From assembly GCF_914767665.1 (NCBI RefSeq), contig NC_059503.1:14136001-14200000 (forward strand): a stretch of DNA of 64,000 bases, read 5' to 3'. Made by a program: the position numbers and the translations under genes. This DNA comes from Harmonia axyridis. Lineage: Eukaryota > Arthropoda > Insecta > Coleoptera > Coccinellidae. Positions 1 to 11,717 of this stretch are shown one piece after another. Under the pieces are notes generated by a model, which did no database searches, had not been told where the DNA came from, and saw nothing but the letters and a program-made list of their open reading frames with translations. The first letter of the stretch is position 1. Each line of letters opens with the position of its first letter.

Positions 1-449
1 CTCTCATGGCAAAGGTACAATTAATTACTTTTCGAATAAATTTTTTTCCGTGAATATTGTTGAATGATTGCTTCAATTTATGCACTGAAAAATAGCACAA
101 AATATTATACAGGGATTCTGAAAAAAATTGTTTGAAGTTCACGTTTTGGAGAAAGTGTTTTTTTCTACCTAATTCGATTCAAGGTGATGTAAAAAAAAGC
201 AATGGACCTTTTCTGCATGTTAAGTTTAAAAATTGCCGATTCTCTAAGGATTTTGAAAAAGTAACATACAGCTCATAACCTTATTCAGAAAAAAATATAT
301 ATTCAAATGTTTATGGAACATTTCTGTGAAAACATAATTTTGTAACTTTTCCCAAAAAACACAATTTTGCACATTCTGTGCGGTCAAGTATTCCTATTCT
401 CTGGACCTCAAACCCATACAAATTCTCTTTAGGTTAAGGATTATTCAAC
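1..449. other. No gene seen (cadherin intron 2 or beyond)
   Basis: AT-rich non-coding sequence with no recognisable domain. On the minus strand it lies downstream of the donor at 1068, so it is intron. Confidence 0.6.
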
Positions 450-908
450 TCAATACGCTCTATTAGTGATGACGTCACACACCGCCATTTTAGTTCTCCT
501 GTCAGTGTTCGGAATCTAAACAAACAAATTGTCATTCAAATTAGTACGTTGTCGTTGAAGAAATTGGCTTATTTTAATAAATAAGATTATTTATATATTA
601 ATTGATAGACAAAAGGCACGAGATTAATGCCAGTAAGTTCGAACTTGAAGTTCATCTAATAAACACGGCTTTTTACAAAATCTGGGGAATGATACAGGAT
701 TCAAACTTACTGGAAATTAAGTTCCTTCTGTCTATCAATTAATACTGAAATCTTCGTTCTTCAAATACTCTTATTTATGAAAAAAAAGCCAATTCCTTCA
801 ACGACACCGTACTAATTTGAATGACAATTTATTTGTTTGGATTCCGAACACTGACAGGAGAACCAAATATGGCGGTGTGTGACGTCACACTAATAGAGCT
901 TATTCGAA
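450..908. mobile_element. Fold-back/MITE with CRE-like ends
   Basis: Two arms of about 180-190 bp (about 457-645 and 694-899) are reverse complements of each other around a loop of about 45 bp. The ends read GCTCTATTAGTG, and each arm carries the palindrome TGACGTCA (470-477 and 880-887), followed by CACACCGCCAT. There is no coding capacity, so this is a non-autonomous inverted-repeat element. I could not settle the target duplication. Arm identity is high but imperfect. Confidence 0.8.
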
Positions 909-1068
909 TTGTCTATTCCGGATATCTCGTCGAATATAAAAAGTTTTATTATCGCGTTCGAGTTTAACACATTTCCCGATTCAGCTATTCTTTCAATTCG
1001 AAATAAATCACGAGACGTGTAACCCGGTAATCTAGGTGGAGAAATCACGTTCTGGCTCCAATACTTAC

Positions 1069-1277
1069 TTCATAATCAAGCGGCTTGGCCACGGTCACGT
1101 CCCCGGTTTTAGGATTCACCTTGAGTACATCTGTTCCTTCTAATCTGAAGAGAACCGTCCTATTTTCTGGATCCGATCCCTCTAATGTGTAAATAACGGA
1201 ACCTACAGGTGTTGCTTCGGATATGGCTAGGTTGTTCATATCCATCGTGAAAACTGGTGGGAGATTTCCATGACAAC
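1069..1277 (-). CDS. Cadherin-type gene, second coding exon (start of EC1)
   Basis: This minus-strand exon is bounded by the acceptor TATATTGCAG (right of 1277) and the donor GTAAGT (1068-1063). It encodes about 69 residues. They start CHGNLPPVF, contain SEATPVGSVIYTLEGSDPE and end AKPLDYE. The Glu in the SEATPVG strand and the closing LDYE (a variant of LDRE) are cadherin-repeat calcium-site motifs, so this is most of EC1. The start of the mature protein falls near the CHG/N boundary. The in-frame Met at 1245 is internal, and the open frame past 1069 is intron. Cadherins mediate calcium-dependent cell adhesion at the plasma membrane. The NLPPVF and DMNNLA N-terminus reminds me of the insect Cad87A/cadherin-23-like group, but this is recall rather than alignment. 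The next exons lie off the left edge. Confidence 0.85.
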
Positions 1278-1622
1278 CTGCAATATAAAGGTAATTTCAA
1301 TATCACTGAGTTTTGAATTATATGAAAACGTTCGGAAACAATTTCATTTGGGAATATTTCAGATTTCAGCTATCGGAAACAAAAGGTTTTTCCTTTTGAT
1401 ACTGCCGAAAATTTTAGCAATATGAATCATATTGAATGTTTAGGCCTGAGACGTTGAAAAAATTTCGTTTATTGCGTTTTTGTTTCACCGAATATGATAA
1501 AATTTAATTAGAATTCTACAAAAGCATTTTTCAACCAGTATCTATTGATGTCGAAGGAAAAGGTAGATAATAAATTAAAATTATTATCCTCTTCAGATTT
1601 CATCGTTTTGATACTTCGAATA

Positions 1623-2343
1623 CAGGGTTAGAATTATTTAGAGGACCACTACAGGGATATCGAAAAACATTAGAGATACAGGGTGGCTTAAATTACAGAA
1701 AAGTTGCGATATTTAGGGATCAGTGTGTTGGTGTTAACAGATCCAAAATTTTCTTTTTTTCTTTATAACCCATTTATTTCTGGAGATAACTTCAGGAAAT
1801 TCGGTTTGTAGTCATTATCCAATATACATATAGAGATTCTAATGGTGTCATCAGATTTTTTTTGTTTTTCGTTGTTTCTGAGACGCAATAGTCAATTTTT
1901 TTCCTTATGGTCGCTACAATGGTTTTCCTTATGAGGTAATAAAGAAAAAAAAATACGAATTCAATAATTTATCACACTCTACAAATTCTACGTACGCAAA
2001 TTTGAAGAGTTGTTACGTGAAATCATCAGTTGACTATCACGTCTCTGAAACAATGGAAAACAGAAAAAATCTGAAGACACCATTAGAATCCCTATATTAG
2101 ACAATTACTACAAACCAAATTTCATGAAGTTATCTCCAAAAACAAATGAGTTATACAGAAAAAAGTTCGATTTTCAGTTTTTTCGAGATAACTCGGGAAC
2201 CATTGGAGATATTTTGGATCTGTTAACACCAACACACTAATCCCTGAATAACACAACTTTTTTGTAATTCAAACCACCCTGTATCTCTAACAGTTTTCGA
2301 TATCCTGTAGTGCCCCTCTGGCCTCTAAATAGTTCTAACCCTG
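1623..2343. mobile_element. CAGGGT-ended inverted-repeat element, 721 bp
   Basis: The termini are CAGGGTTAGAA and its complement TTCTAACCCTG, flanked by TA on both sides (1621-1622 and 2344-2345). Long arms pair across the whole element; for example, the AGTGTGTTGGTGTTAACAG block at about 1720 recurs inverted at about 2220. A second inner CAGGGTGG motif lies about 55 bp in from each end. TA flanks suggest the Tc1/mariner superfamily. There is no ORF. Confidence 0.8.
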
Positions 2344-2499
2344 TATATTAAAATTATTGATATGAGAACATATTATAGGTGCCTTCTTTTACAAGAATGA
2401 AGAGAAGAACACCCAATAGAACAGTACGAAAAATAAAATCAAGGGAACAGAAAACCAACGACTAATAGACTATTTTCTTCATATTCAGTGAAGTTGCTA

Positions 2500-3187
2500 T
2501 GACATTTCTCAATCTCATCATTAATGTACCTAACAAGGCTCATTTTGTTTTACATGAGCTTCAAAATGCTCTCCAAAAAGCCTCCTACTTGCAGAGAAAT
2601 CATCGGATGTTTATTTCATTGTTAAGTAGAAGGTATGCCATTAACGATGGAAAACGATATCAGCCAAATTGCTGCCACGGCTTCGGTTGCACGTTGCGCC
2701 GTCTTGTTGAAAATAAACAGCGTTAACATCAATATCTTCCAATTCCGGCCATAAAAAACTATTACTCACAGCTCGGTAGCGTAATTCATTTACTGTAACA
2801 GTTGCACCAGCCACATTTTGGTCTATTTCAAGGACCTAATCAGCGAAGATATTACGTTGCTTCTGATCGAACGGCTTTGGTCTTTTGTTAACTGAAATTG
2901 AAATCCTTAAGAACTTTATATGAAAAATGAAAAATACGGTTTAATGTTGTTTGTGGAAAGCCCATTTTGCAAGATCGACAAGGAATCAGTTGTTGTTTAG
3001 TGACGCACACGGTTTCGAGTCTTCACATTAACTTGTCCCAACAGCTCAAATTTTTCCATCAGTTCCACTATTGCTGACCGAGAAGGTGCTTCACGACGAC
3101 CAAAAGTGCTTTAGTTTTGCAAACTGCAAAATTTTCACCATTTATGTAGCGAATTTCAAAAATTTTAATGCGCTATTGAAGCTTTAG
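2500..3187 (-). pseudogene. Degenerate DD41D (rosa-like) mariner transposase relic
   Basis: Minus-strand frames give the signature YFQQDGATC (second catalytic Asp block) near 2680-2720, preceded by a block like VTVNELRYRAV (about 2775-2810). The right part (3020-3187) matches the 5' region of the relic at 25225-25560, including the helix-turn-helix coding stretch. Many stops and frameshifts. It is abutted on the right by the hAT relic. Confidence 0.55.
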
Positions 3188-3985
3188 TAAGGATTCATCA
3201 AGCCAAGTAGCTTGACATTTTAACCAACTACAACTTGACTTGAAAATAAAGCCCACGAAAAATTACATACTTAAGCTTGACTTGATTTCAGATATTTATT
3301 GCTTGACTTGATATCAAGCTACTTGATATTACTTGAGCTTGATATGCACGCGTCGCACGGCATATATTTCTGCAATCACGTGCGCGCTTAGACTAAATAA
3401 GGTGATTCCTCGAGCGCCGAGAGACTGAAGCATTCGCCAATGTTTCTTTATTAGTATTTCAAACATTTCTATGAGATCTATTGAAAGGTTTTGGTAGTTT
3501 AAGAAATTACTTTCCAAACTTGACAAAAATGTCCAAAGGTGTTTTATCAACGCCAGCATCTTCAGCTCCTGTTGAAAGACAATTTTCCAGAGCTGCTCTT
3601 ACAGGTACAAAAACACGCAATAGGTTATGCGACAAATCTATAAAATGCCTCATGTGTCTTAGATCCTAGATGGAAAATTATGAAATCAAACAATATTCTC
3701 AATATTAATAAACTATATTTTTTTATTAGTTTTATTTTGTTATGATTTATAGTGATTTAATTTATGTTTCTATTTAAAAAAAGTTGATATTTCCGGTTCT
3801 TTTATACAATTAGATTAATAAATAGAAGTGTTTTTTGCAAGATTCCTTCTCATTTCATAATTTTCTTTATGATGGGACACTACACAATAAAACTGCTCAA
3901 AATCAAGTAGCTTGATATGATTCGAATACTTGATAAATAAATACTTGACTTGAAATCAAGTCAAGCTTAAGCCAAGGAGCTTAAG
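3188..3985 (+). mobile_element. hAT transposon relic, copy 1
   Basis: It starts TAAGGATTCATCAAGCC, the left end shared with the copy at 40499. A short frame at 3481-3669 encodes the C-terminal hAT dimerisation segment (SSAPVERQFS, then TKTRNRL and MCLRS). Subterminal regions are crowded with CTTGACTTG/CAAGTAGCTTGA repeats in both orientations, which are typical transposase-binding repeats of hAT elements. A stop directly after CLRS ends the frame where copy 2 reads on as SWMENYE. The catalytic core is absent. The right end is eroded, near 3980. Confidence 0.75.
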
Positions 3986-5199
3986 CTTTTCAGTAATGAC
4001 GTAGTTTTTATTTGTCAACTTCTTATAAACCTTATCATCGTAAAAACTTTTATGGTAAGAATTGATGATGATGTTCCATAATTTTATTTTATTATCATTA
4101 TTATTTGAATGAATAAAATAAAATGAAATATAAGTTGTATATTCAATCCGTAAAGAAAGTTCATTGCTCATTTCATATCTACAGAAAAATTGATAATGAA
4201 TTAGTAAATAATTAATTAATAATGTATTTAATTAAATTAATGAATTTATATCTTTTGTGAAAGGAGATACCATTTGTTTTTTCTTCTCAAATTTTTCGAT
4301 AGGTAGGTATGTGTATCTTCCTCAGCAGTGGATTTCCCAGGAAAAATTTTTTCACTCTCTTTATTGACTGACCACTCCATACCTATTTGTTCCAAGGTTT
4401 TGTTCACGCCTTTTTAACTCCAGACTAATATCATTCGAGTGAATAATCTTGTATAGGTTCTACGCGTCCATATTCCACAACATGCCCATAAAACGTGGCC
4501 AAAGTTGGAAAGAACTTTTTTTTCTACACCGCTGGCGAGTGAAAACGCTTTGTCAGGATGGAAATGATTGATTTCGAGTAAATGATGAAAGATTATTCAC
4601 CCACGTCATTTTCGAATACAGTTACGGACTGATATGACGCTGTTTGGCGGCTTTGGGTTGTAACCTTATATATGGAATTTTGATAAATTGCCGTTTGGAA
4701 AAGTCTGGCTCTGTCCCGTACATTTTCATGGAGTGAGATGAAGGTAATGTACGCCAAGAGAGGTTATGATTGCACATGTTCTTCCGACGTATGGTTGATT
4801 GAAATGTTACAATGGGTAGAGAGGGCGTGGATTAATATCTACAAAAAAAATTCAAGGTGTGTTTCTTTGTTGGAGTATAAGATGAGTTTTCACCATAAAA
4901 ATAATATATTATTTTATGTTCAAGAGAAAATTCACCTATCCTTCAAATGAAATATGCTATTTTTTCTAACCTTTCGAAATAATTATGTATTATATTCGTA
5001 ATAATGTCAATATTCATCTCTGGGGTTGATTTATAAAGGGTGTTGGTGAATAATTGCGACAAACTTCAGGTAGTGATTCTGTATGAATAATAATTATCTT
5101 TTGTTTTTGTTATATAATTTTTGTTCGCAAATGATTCGTCGTTGAAATACGGGGTATTTTTTCTTAAATTGACTATATATTTCTTGCTATGAACTAGAG
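3986..5199. other. No gene seen
   Basis: AT-rich intron sequence. Short frames at 3956-4171 and 4738-4950 show no domain and look accidental. Confidence 0.5.
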
Positions 5200-6177
5200 C
5201 AGAGTCTGGAGAATACGGCGGATGGGGTTGGACACCTCATTTCAAAATTTCCAAGTATGTCTTGACCACTTTTGCAACATAGGGTCGAGCATTATCATGC
5301 TGTATCATGTCTCTTGTTGTATTGCGGCCGTTTGTCTTTCAATGCTCGGCTCAAACGCATTAATTGAGTTCGATAACGATCGCTTGTGATTGTTTAAGTC
5401 GGTTTTAACAACCCATAATACACTAAGCCGATTTGGTCAATCTAAATACTGAGCCATGACCTTGGAACCGTGATATTCGTTTTGACCGATGACGTGGAAG
5501 CATGGTCGGAATATCCCCATGATTTTCTGCGCTTGGGATTATCGTAAAGAACCCATTTTTCGTCTCCAGTTACAATGCGATGCAGAAATCTTTTCCGTCT
5601 TCGCCTTGCAAGCAGCTGTTCATAAGCAAACAAACGCCGTTCAACATCCTCGACTTCAACTCGTACGGCACCCAATTTCCTTGTTTCTGAATCATTCCCA
5701 TGACTTTCCGGCCTTTTAAAATGGCTTGTTGCGTCACTCCCAATGATCCTGCCAATTCTTGATGCATTTGACACGGGTCTTGATCAAGTAATGCCTCCAA
5801 TTCTGCATCTTCGAAAACCTTCTTCTTCCACCGCCATACTGGCTTTCGACGTCAAAATTACCAATCTTGAAACGTTGAAACCACTCTCGGCACTTTCTAT
5901 TACTAATAGCGGCCTCACCAGAGGTATTTGAGAGCATTCGATGTGCCTCAACCGCAGATTTCTTCATATTAAAGCAGAAAATTAAAACCTCCTGCAAAAT
6001 GACGAGAATGTTCGATCGAAAATAACTTCATGATGAGTCACAAATCGACTAACATTTCGATGGCATTATATTTACAAATACCTAAGGTTATTGTATGACT
6101 TTTATGATCAGTTTATATCGACTACTACTTACCGCTACAGCCACCTATTGCAAAATGGCGGTAGCAAAGTTGTACCT
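5200..6177 (-). pseudogene. Mariner (DD34D) transposase pseudogene, family 2 copy a
   Basis: Minus-strand fragments follow the order of a mariner transposase. First comes a helix-turn-helix start (AHRMLSNTSGEAAISNRKCR, 5734-5997), then a second HTH block (MEALLDQD...ELAGSLGVTQQAI, 5570-5800), then the first catalytic Asp block (RIVTGDEKWVLYDNPK, 5442-5774). At the left end there is the remains of PPYSPD near 5200. At least two frameshifts separate the pieces, and the C-terminus is missing or replaced. The right end reads GGCGGTAGCAAAGTTGTACC, complementary to the left end of copy b at 60028, so this is a terminal inverted repeat. Inactive. Confidence 0.82.
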
Positions 6178-7199
6178 ACACCAAGTAATTTTCCTTATGA
6201 AAATCAGTGAATTCATTCTAAACCACTATACGAAGGTTTCTTATAAAATTGAAAGAATCGATCAAGCGATTTCCGCAAAGAATCAAAATGAATTTGTGCT
6301 GAAGAACCTAGTGAGAAACGTAGTGAACACCCTTAATGTGATCTATTGCTGGCAACCAGTCACTATGAACGATTGGTTCATAGATAGTAATGAACTTTAA
6401 TGGGTTTTTCTTCTTTAAAATTCCAGTATGTTCAGCATTATATCCTTTGAACGTATTAACTTTGCAAAATCTTTAAGTACAATCCGATAAAAGACATAAA
6501 AACAAGTGGGTCAAGTTACAAAAGAAAACTCCAGTAATCAAATCGGAATGTCCGTTTTTACATCTACCTAATCCGTTGACGAAGCGATCATTAAACGTTT
6601 ATAAATTCGTAATTCGATTGGGTTCAACGTTGGCCTGAGCCGAGAGTAAAAAACAATTCATGACATGAAAATTCGATCCAAAGTTCCAAGTTCAGAGTGA
6701 TTGCTGACTTGGGCTTTAACGAATTCGTGCATTTAAATTGGAATTTAGAGAGTTTTGAATGAAGCACTCTGAGATTCACAGGTCATTAGCATTCATGTAT
6801 TCGGGCAAAGGTAGGGAGGTGGACAAAATGGAACTTTTTGCACTGGCTAGTTGGTTTCGCCTCCTGAATTTTTATTTCACTTCGGAACATCAGAGACTTA
6901 GCGGAACTCCTTCAGATTCCAGTGTTACTTTCTGGAAAACTCATGAAAGTGGCATGAATCGCTGGAGTTTTAATTATTTCTCAGATTGAATATTTGAAAG
7001 CTTTGGGAACGACAATAGGACAATTTTTTGCTCATTATTTTCAGAACACTGACTCGTGAAAATTAAGGAATCTTTGTGTGATTTTTCTTTTAACGGTTTG
7101 AACATTTTGTCGTAATTTTGAGCGAAGCTTGAAACTGATTTTTGTTACATACACGCAAAATCTCAGCTAAGTCGTGAGAAGAGGTTCGTATAACCCAGG
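6178..7199. other. No gene seen
   Basis: Intron sequence. The open frames at 6095-6400 and 6759-6989 have no recognisable domain. Confidence 0.5.
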
Positions 7200-8300
7200 A
7201 TTTAAGACCACATACTGTTGAAGAAACTGACAACATCCTTAGGAGCCTTGATTGTTGCTTTGACTGACTTTCCCATATGAATGGTTCTTAGACCAGTCAA
7301 CCCTGAACTTTTGCACACTATGTGTTCAGCTGTTTCAATATTCATTCTACAGAGCTTGCAGATCTCATCTGCTGACTTCCCATGCGGTGTAAAAGATATT
7401 TGCACTGACAGTGGCCTGTCAGCATTCTCATAATTACCTGAAGCTCAGCTCATGGCAGCTTCTGGTATAGGTCCTATTGTTCGCCCGCTGCCTTATATTC
7501 CACAAAAAGGCTTAGGACCAATAGTTGTTAACCTTGATGCTATTTTCGCAAGTTCATCGGCTATTTCATTCACTTCAATTGATCAATGTCCCAGACCCAT
7601 AGTAGAGTTACTTTATTGGCTCTGGTCAGTTGGTTTATGTTATTACGACACTCCAATGTCAACCGAGACCCCTGGTTATATGATTCCATGAACCTCAGCG
7701 TGGCCTGGCTATCTATAATGTTATAAATATGCGCCCCTTTGAAGTTCGTTATCAGACTTTCTTGAGCGCACGTATTAACCACTAATATCTCGGTTCAAGA
7801 AATAAAGGACTCAATTCCCAGGTTTTCAGAGATCCACAGTTAAGGTCCATGCACCCAAATGCCTATCTCTGATTTTGGTTCATTGGCATATAGAGGACTT
7901 TCTGTCCAGATCATTTACGCAATTTATTCCACTGAAACAGTCACCATTGAAGATAGTTAGCATCATATCTGATGGCTTTGCCAAAACAGTTTTAATTCAA
8001 TATCCTCAAATGTCCCATCCAGTTTCCAGGTCGGAGCATCTCATTGCGAGGTTTTATTATTGCTTTTAGTAGGCTACATTTCCTCACATGTAGATGTAAC
8101 GGAGGCAGATCATGTATAGCCTCAAGCTCTGCTGTGGGAGTTGTATGCATAGCCCCCGGAACACCAATACAGGTCAGCCTCTGCAATTTCAATGTATGAT
8201 ACAAGAGCACAGATGAAAACCTCAGAAAAAACTCTGGTCACTACATAAGGGGAACTAAAAATGATACTTTCCACACTACTAAACGTCACCAACTTCATCA
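7200..8300 (-). pseudogene. Non-LTR retrotransposon 3' half (RT thumb, RNase H, tail)
   Basis: Three minus-strand blocks appear in the right order. At about 7992-8210 is the region after the RT (QRLTCIGVPGAMHTTPTAEL, then LPPLHLHV). At 7570-7782 is an RNase H core (IIDSQATLRF, then LTRANKVTLLWV). At 7202-7405 is the Cys-containing tail (ICKLCRMNIETAEHIV). This order is that of jockey/I/R1-type elements. Frameshifts interrupt it, and the RT core and ORF1 are absent, so it is 5'-truncated and dead. A related tail occurs at 17456-17830. Confidence 0.8.
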
Positions 8301-9123
8301 ATCTGGGACCTTCCATTACAGACAGCACTGCGATTTTTTGAAATGTAGGAGTTAAGCACCCTGTATTTAGGGTAAAACATTGGATGATATTCAATGTTGA
8401 GCAAGAAAAGCAGCTGAAAATTGAAAAATCAAACAAAACCAAACTTTGTGTTATAAGTAATGTTTTTATTGAATCTTGAAGTTTGCGAATAATCTTGAAT
8501 ATAATAATTCAATTGATGCAATGTAGATTTTTGGATTTCTCGAGAAAGTTTACGAATCGGAAGTTTCTGGTCTAAAGATTCAAATTATCATAATCTGAAT
8601 AGCACTTGAAGAGCACAACATTCGATAACAAAAGAGGCACTCAGTCTATCATTCTCAGGCTTATTTCAGAATTCAAAACCCTCACGAACAATAAGCCGTT
8701 CCAGGTTGTTCCCTATCTCTCTCTCCTGATAGAAAGACGAGATAGGACAGGATTGCAGAGATGTAAAATCACAATGCCCGAGTTTAAGCCATTCAAATCC
8801 AAAATCGCTCAGAGCAGTGGCGTTTCGTCTCGGCTGCAGAGAAGCATTACAGGAAAATAATTTCATGAACGTTATTGGATCTATCGAAACATCCTTACAG
8901 TTGAAATGAAAAGGTTTACGTGGGTTATTTGTGAATAGGAAGCTGATGGTTAGGTTTCATGTGTACACGTTCTGTTGTATTCGTTCGAACTGAACGGAAA
9001 AGCACAATAAAAACATATTTCGTAGATATTTCAAAGGAGCCATTGTAGAGTGTTTATGTTTTGTTGTGTGAATTCATATAATTCTGTTCTCCTCTTTTCA
9101 TTTATTTTGTGAAATATTATACG
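8301..9123. other. No gene seen
   Basis: Non-coding intron sequence between the retrotransposon fragment and the Tc1-like element. Short frames here overlap on both strands and look accidental. Confidence 0.5.
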
Positions 9124-10460
9124 AACTGACAAAGAAACTGCAACACCAAGAAGGAGCTGTTTAAATTCAAAATTTTTTATTGGTTAATTCATAGACATTA
9201 TAGCAAGCAGTAAATGATTTAAATATGGGGAAAAAATGAAGAGTTTTCAATTTTTTTTTTAAAATTTGTTAATGATGTGTTTGTCCCCAACACGTCTCGG
9301 CATTGATGCAATATTTCTTCTCGAGGGATACTATCTCAAGCTACCTGTACTTCATGTCTCAGAGCCGCCAAAGTCCGTGGGGGCTGGGGTTTATTTCCAA
9401 GCCTTCTACCCATGATTTCTCAAACATGCTCTATGGACGAAAGATCAGGGGATCTGGCCAGCCATGGCAAAAGATTCACATGGGTCGCTTCGAAAAAGTT
9501 TCAACTAACACTGGCAACATGAGTTCGGGCATTATCTTGCGGAAATATTGGATTCTCGAGCCGGTTAAGGTAAGGGAGAAGATATTGCTCCAATATTTCT
9601 TGAAGGTAACGCGGCGCTGTCATGTTACCTCGAATAAAGACTAAAGGTAACCTACTTGCATGTGCAATAGCATCCTATACCATATCGCCCACTGTCCGTT
9701 GTACATGACGCTCAACATCAAACTGAGGTTCACGTCTTTCCCTCCGACGTCGTCTAACCCTTCTTCGGCCATCATGTGCACCCAAAAAGAATCGAGATTC
9801 ATCAGAAAATACGACCTGATGACATTCCACATTCCAATGTTGACGTTCTTTGCACCACTGTAATCGTTGCCGGCGATGCTCAACTATCAGAGGTAACACA
9901 AGATGAGATTCATAATGCTGCAGCTCAAAAGACCTTATCCGGCGGTTAACCGTTCAGACAGTTACAGGATGGCCTTGTTCTCCTAACCACTCATCAGCCA
10001 GAGATCGAGTTCTCGAAAATCGGTCTCTAATGACCATAAGTCTTGGACGTCAATCTTGAACTTCATTTGTGCCACTTCGATGTCCGGTGCCTACTCTTCT
10101 TCGATTTTGGCCATTATCAAACCACGCTTGGCAACATCTCATAACAGTAGTTGGATTTCTGTTCGTAAGGTTAGCGATTTCTCGAAATGACAACCCCGCC
10201 TCCCGTAGACCAATAATTTGACCTCTTTCAAATTCTTTTTACTGGCGATAAATTCCGGGTACACGTGCTCTAGGCATCTTAACAACAACTAAACATCGAC
10301 TTTCGATCTCCTCGAACAGCTGGTTTGTTTCAAAATTTAAAACACTTGCCAAAAACGACTAAAATATTTAAGTAACAAAAATTGTATACATGAAAAAACC
10401 TTCACGATTTTTTTTCTCCAAATTCAATCATTTACATTCGAAACATTACATTATCAAGAT
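9124..10460 (-). pseudogene. Tc1-like (DD34E) transposon with dead transposase
   Basis: On the minus strand a transposase can be followed from about 10278 (ATG, MPRARVPG) through an HTH, then VVFSDESRFFLG (first catalytic Asp, within 9675-9899). Next come IFPQDNARTHVAS (second Asp, about 9530) and ARSPDLSSIEHV (catalytic Glu, about 9440). Thirty-four residues separate Asp and Glu, which is the Tc1 DD34E spacing. Stops interrupt it after VASVS and after IEHV (Trp to stop), and there are frameshifts elsewhere. The left end starts near GACAAAGAAACTGCAACACC. I did not find its complement on the right, so the right end is uncertain. Confidence 0.82.
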
Positions 10461-11059
10461 TATGACTTTAACCCTTTGTATCTGGAAAACAGAGCTTGTT
10501 ATATAGGAATTTATTTTCAATAAAACAATTGTTTCATCCGTCGCCAAAGTTATTGAACTAAAATCTGGACCACCCTGCTTTGATTTCTTCATTTTTGGCT
10601 GGTATCAAAACTAACATCAACTAACCTATATCTCAAAAACTAGAGTTGCTGGCAGTTTTGAAATCATCACATTGGAAACATTTAATTCATTTTGTTCGCC
10701 TTCGTAACAAAAGCTGAATACATAATCGACCAGATTGAAAAGTTTCATTCAACGTACAAACGAGTCAATTGAAGTCATTCAGAACTGGAAATGGATGTAT
10801 TAATTCCGGCGGAATGCTCACTAACGACTCGGAATCTCTATCGAAACATTATTCGCTGATAAAAGGAATGAATAACATTTGTCAAACGTCTTAAAGCTTA
10901 TCTCGTAATTCGAGGGGAAAATAGGCTATTTATTCTGCTTCCAATTGTCGGCCAAATTACCTCAATCAACTGCGCCATCCCTATGAACCGAATGAGAAAG
11001 TAGAGAAATGCAAATGGAAGAGTTTCTTCTGTTTTATGACATAGTCGTGTGGCAGCGGC

Positions 11060-11092
11060 AGGTGGGATCGGTACTTGGATGGGAGACCGGCC
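11060..11092 (+). other. 5S rRNA-like fragment (box C region)
   Basis: The stretch containing GTACTTGGATGGGAGACCG resembles the internal promoter (intermediate element/box C) of 5S rRNA genes. Sequence on either side does not fold into or match the rest of 5S RNA as far as I can see. It could be a fragment of a 5S pseudogene or of a 5S-derived SINE. Confidence 0.4.
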
Positions 11093-11129
11093 TCTCAAGA
11101 TTCTCTATTCAGAGATTATGTAAACTCCT

Positions 11130-11717
11130 CAGAGTAATAAACATACATGGAGGTAGCATGTCATTTTGAGTAAGCTTATTTTGTCCCCAACATGAACTTT
11201 CAAATTTGACATGAAGCGCGCGGAAATGAAAACATATGTGAAAACAAGTGATACGATACTTCACTCAATTCGCGAGTTTGTCCACAAAGAACGCGCTTCT
11301 TATATCCCATAGTGAATCAATATTTCATATTGACTCAAAATATATTGAATAAATACCTAAATATAACAGATTTCAGGAAACAAACTTCAAGCACGCCAAA
11401 CGACATGAAACAACCGATGATACTAGGAGAGCAAAAGTTGCCAAATCTTGGATTTCTGCAGACATATACAGAAAATAATAAATATTCTGCTTATTATAAA
11501 TTCAACAATTAGGAAAAATATCGGATTCCAAATATTCAAATTTGCATATTTAATCACAAATCACTCAAATAGATATATTTAATTCAATAATACATTCATA
11601 ACGATATAGTACAATTGTGGATTTGAAAATATATCACAATCCGACAACGTAATCTGACCATGTTGGGGACATATGAAAATTACGTAAACTTTTTCTATCT
11701 ATGTTTATTACTCTGTG
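11130..11717. mobile_element. MITE family 1, copy A
   Basis: The ends are CAGAGTAATAAACAT and ATGTTTATTACTCTG. Inner parts contain TTTTGTCCCCAACATG on one side and its near complement on the other. The sequence GTAAACTCC flanks both sides (11121-11129 and from 11718), a likely 9-bp target duplication. No coding capacity. Copies are at 20276, 31682, 44699 and 53321. Confidence 0.8.

Noticed and set aside
1045..1245. Reading the cadherin fragment as a 66-codon gene starting at the Met at 1245
   Set aside because: The reading frame continues upstream to a splice acceptor at 1277 and crosses a clean GTAAGT donor at 1068. The Met is internal to the EC1 domain.
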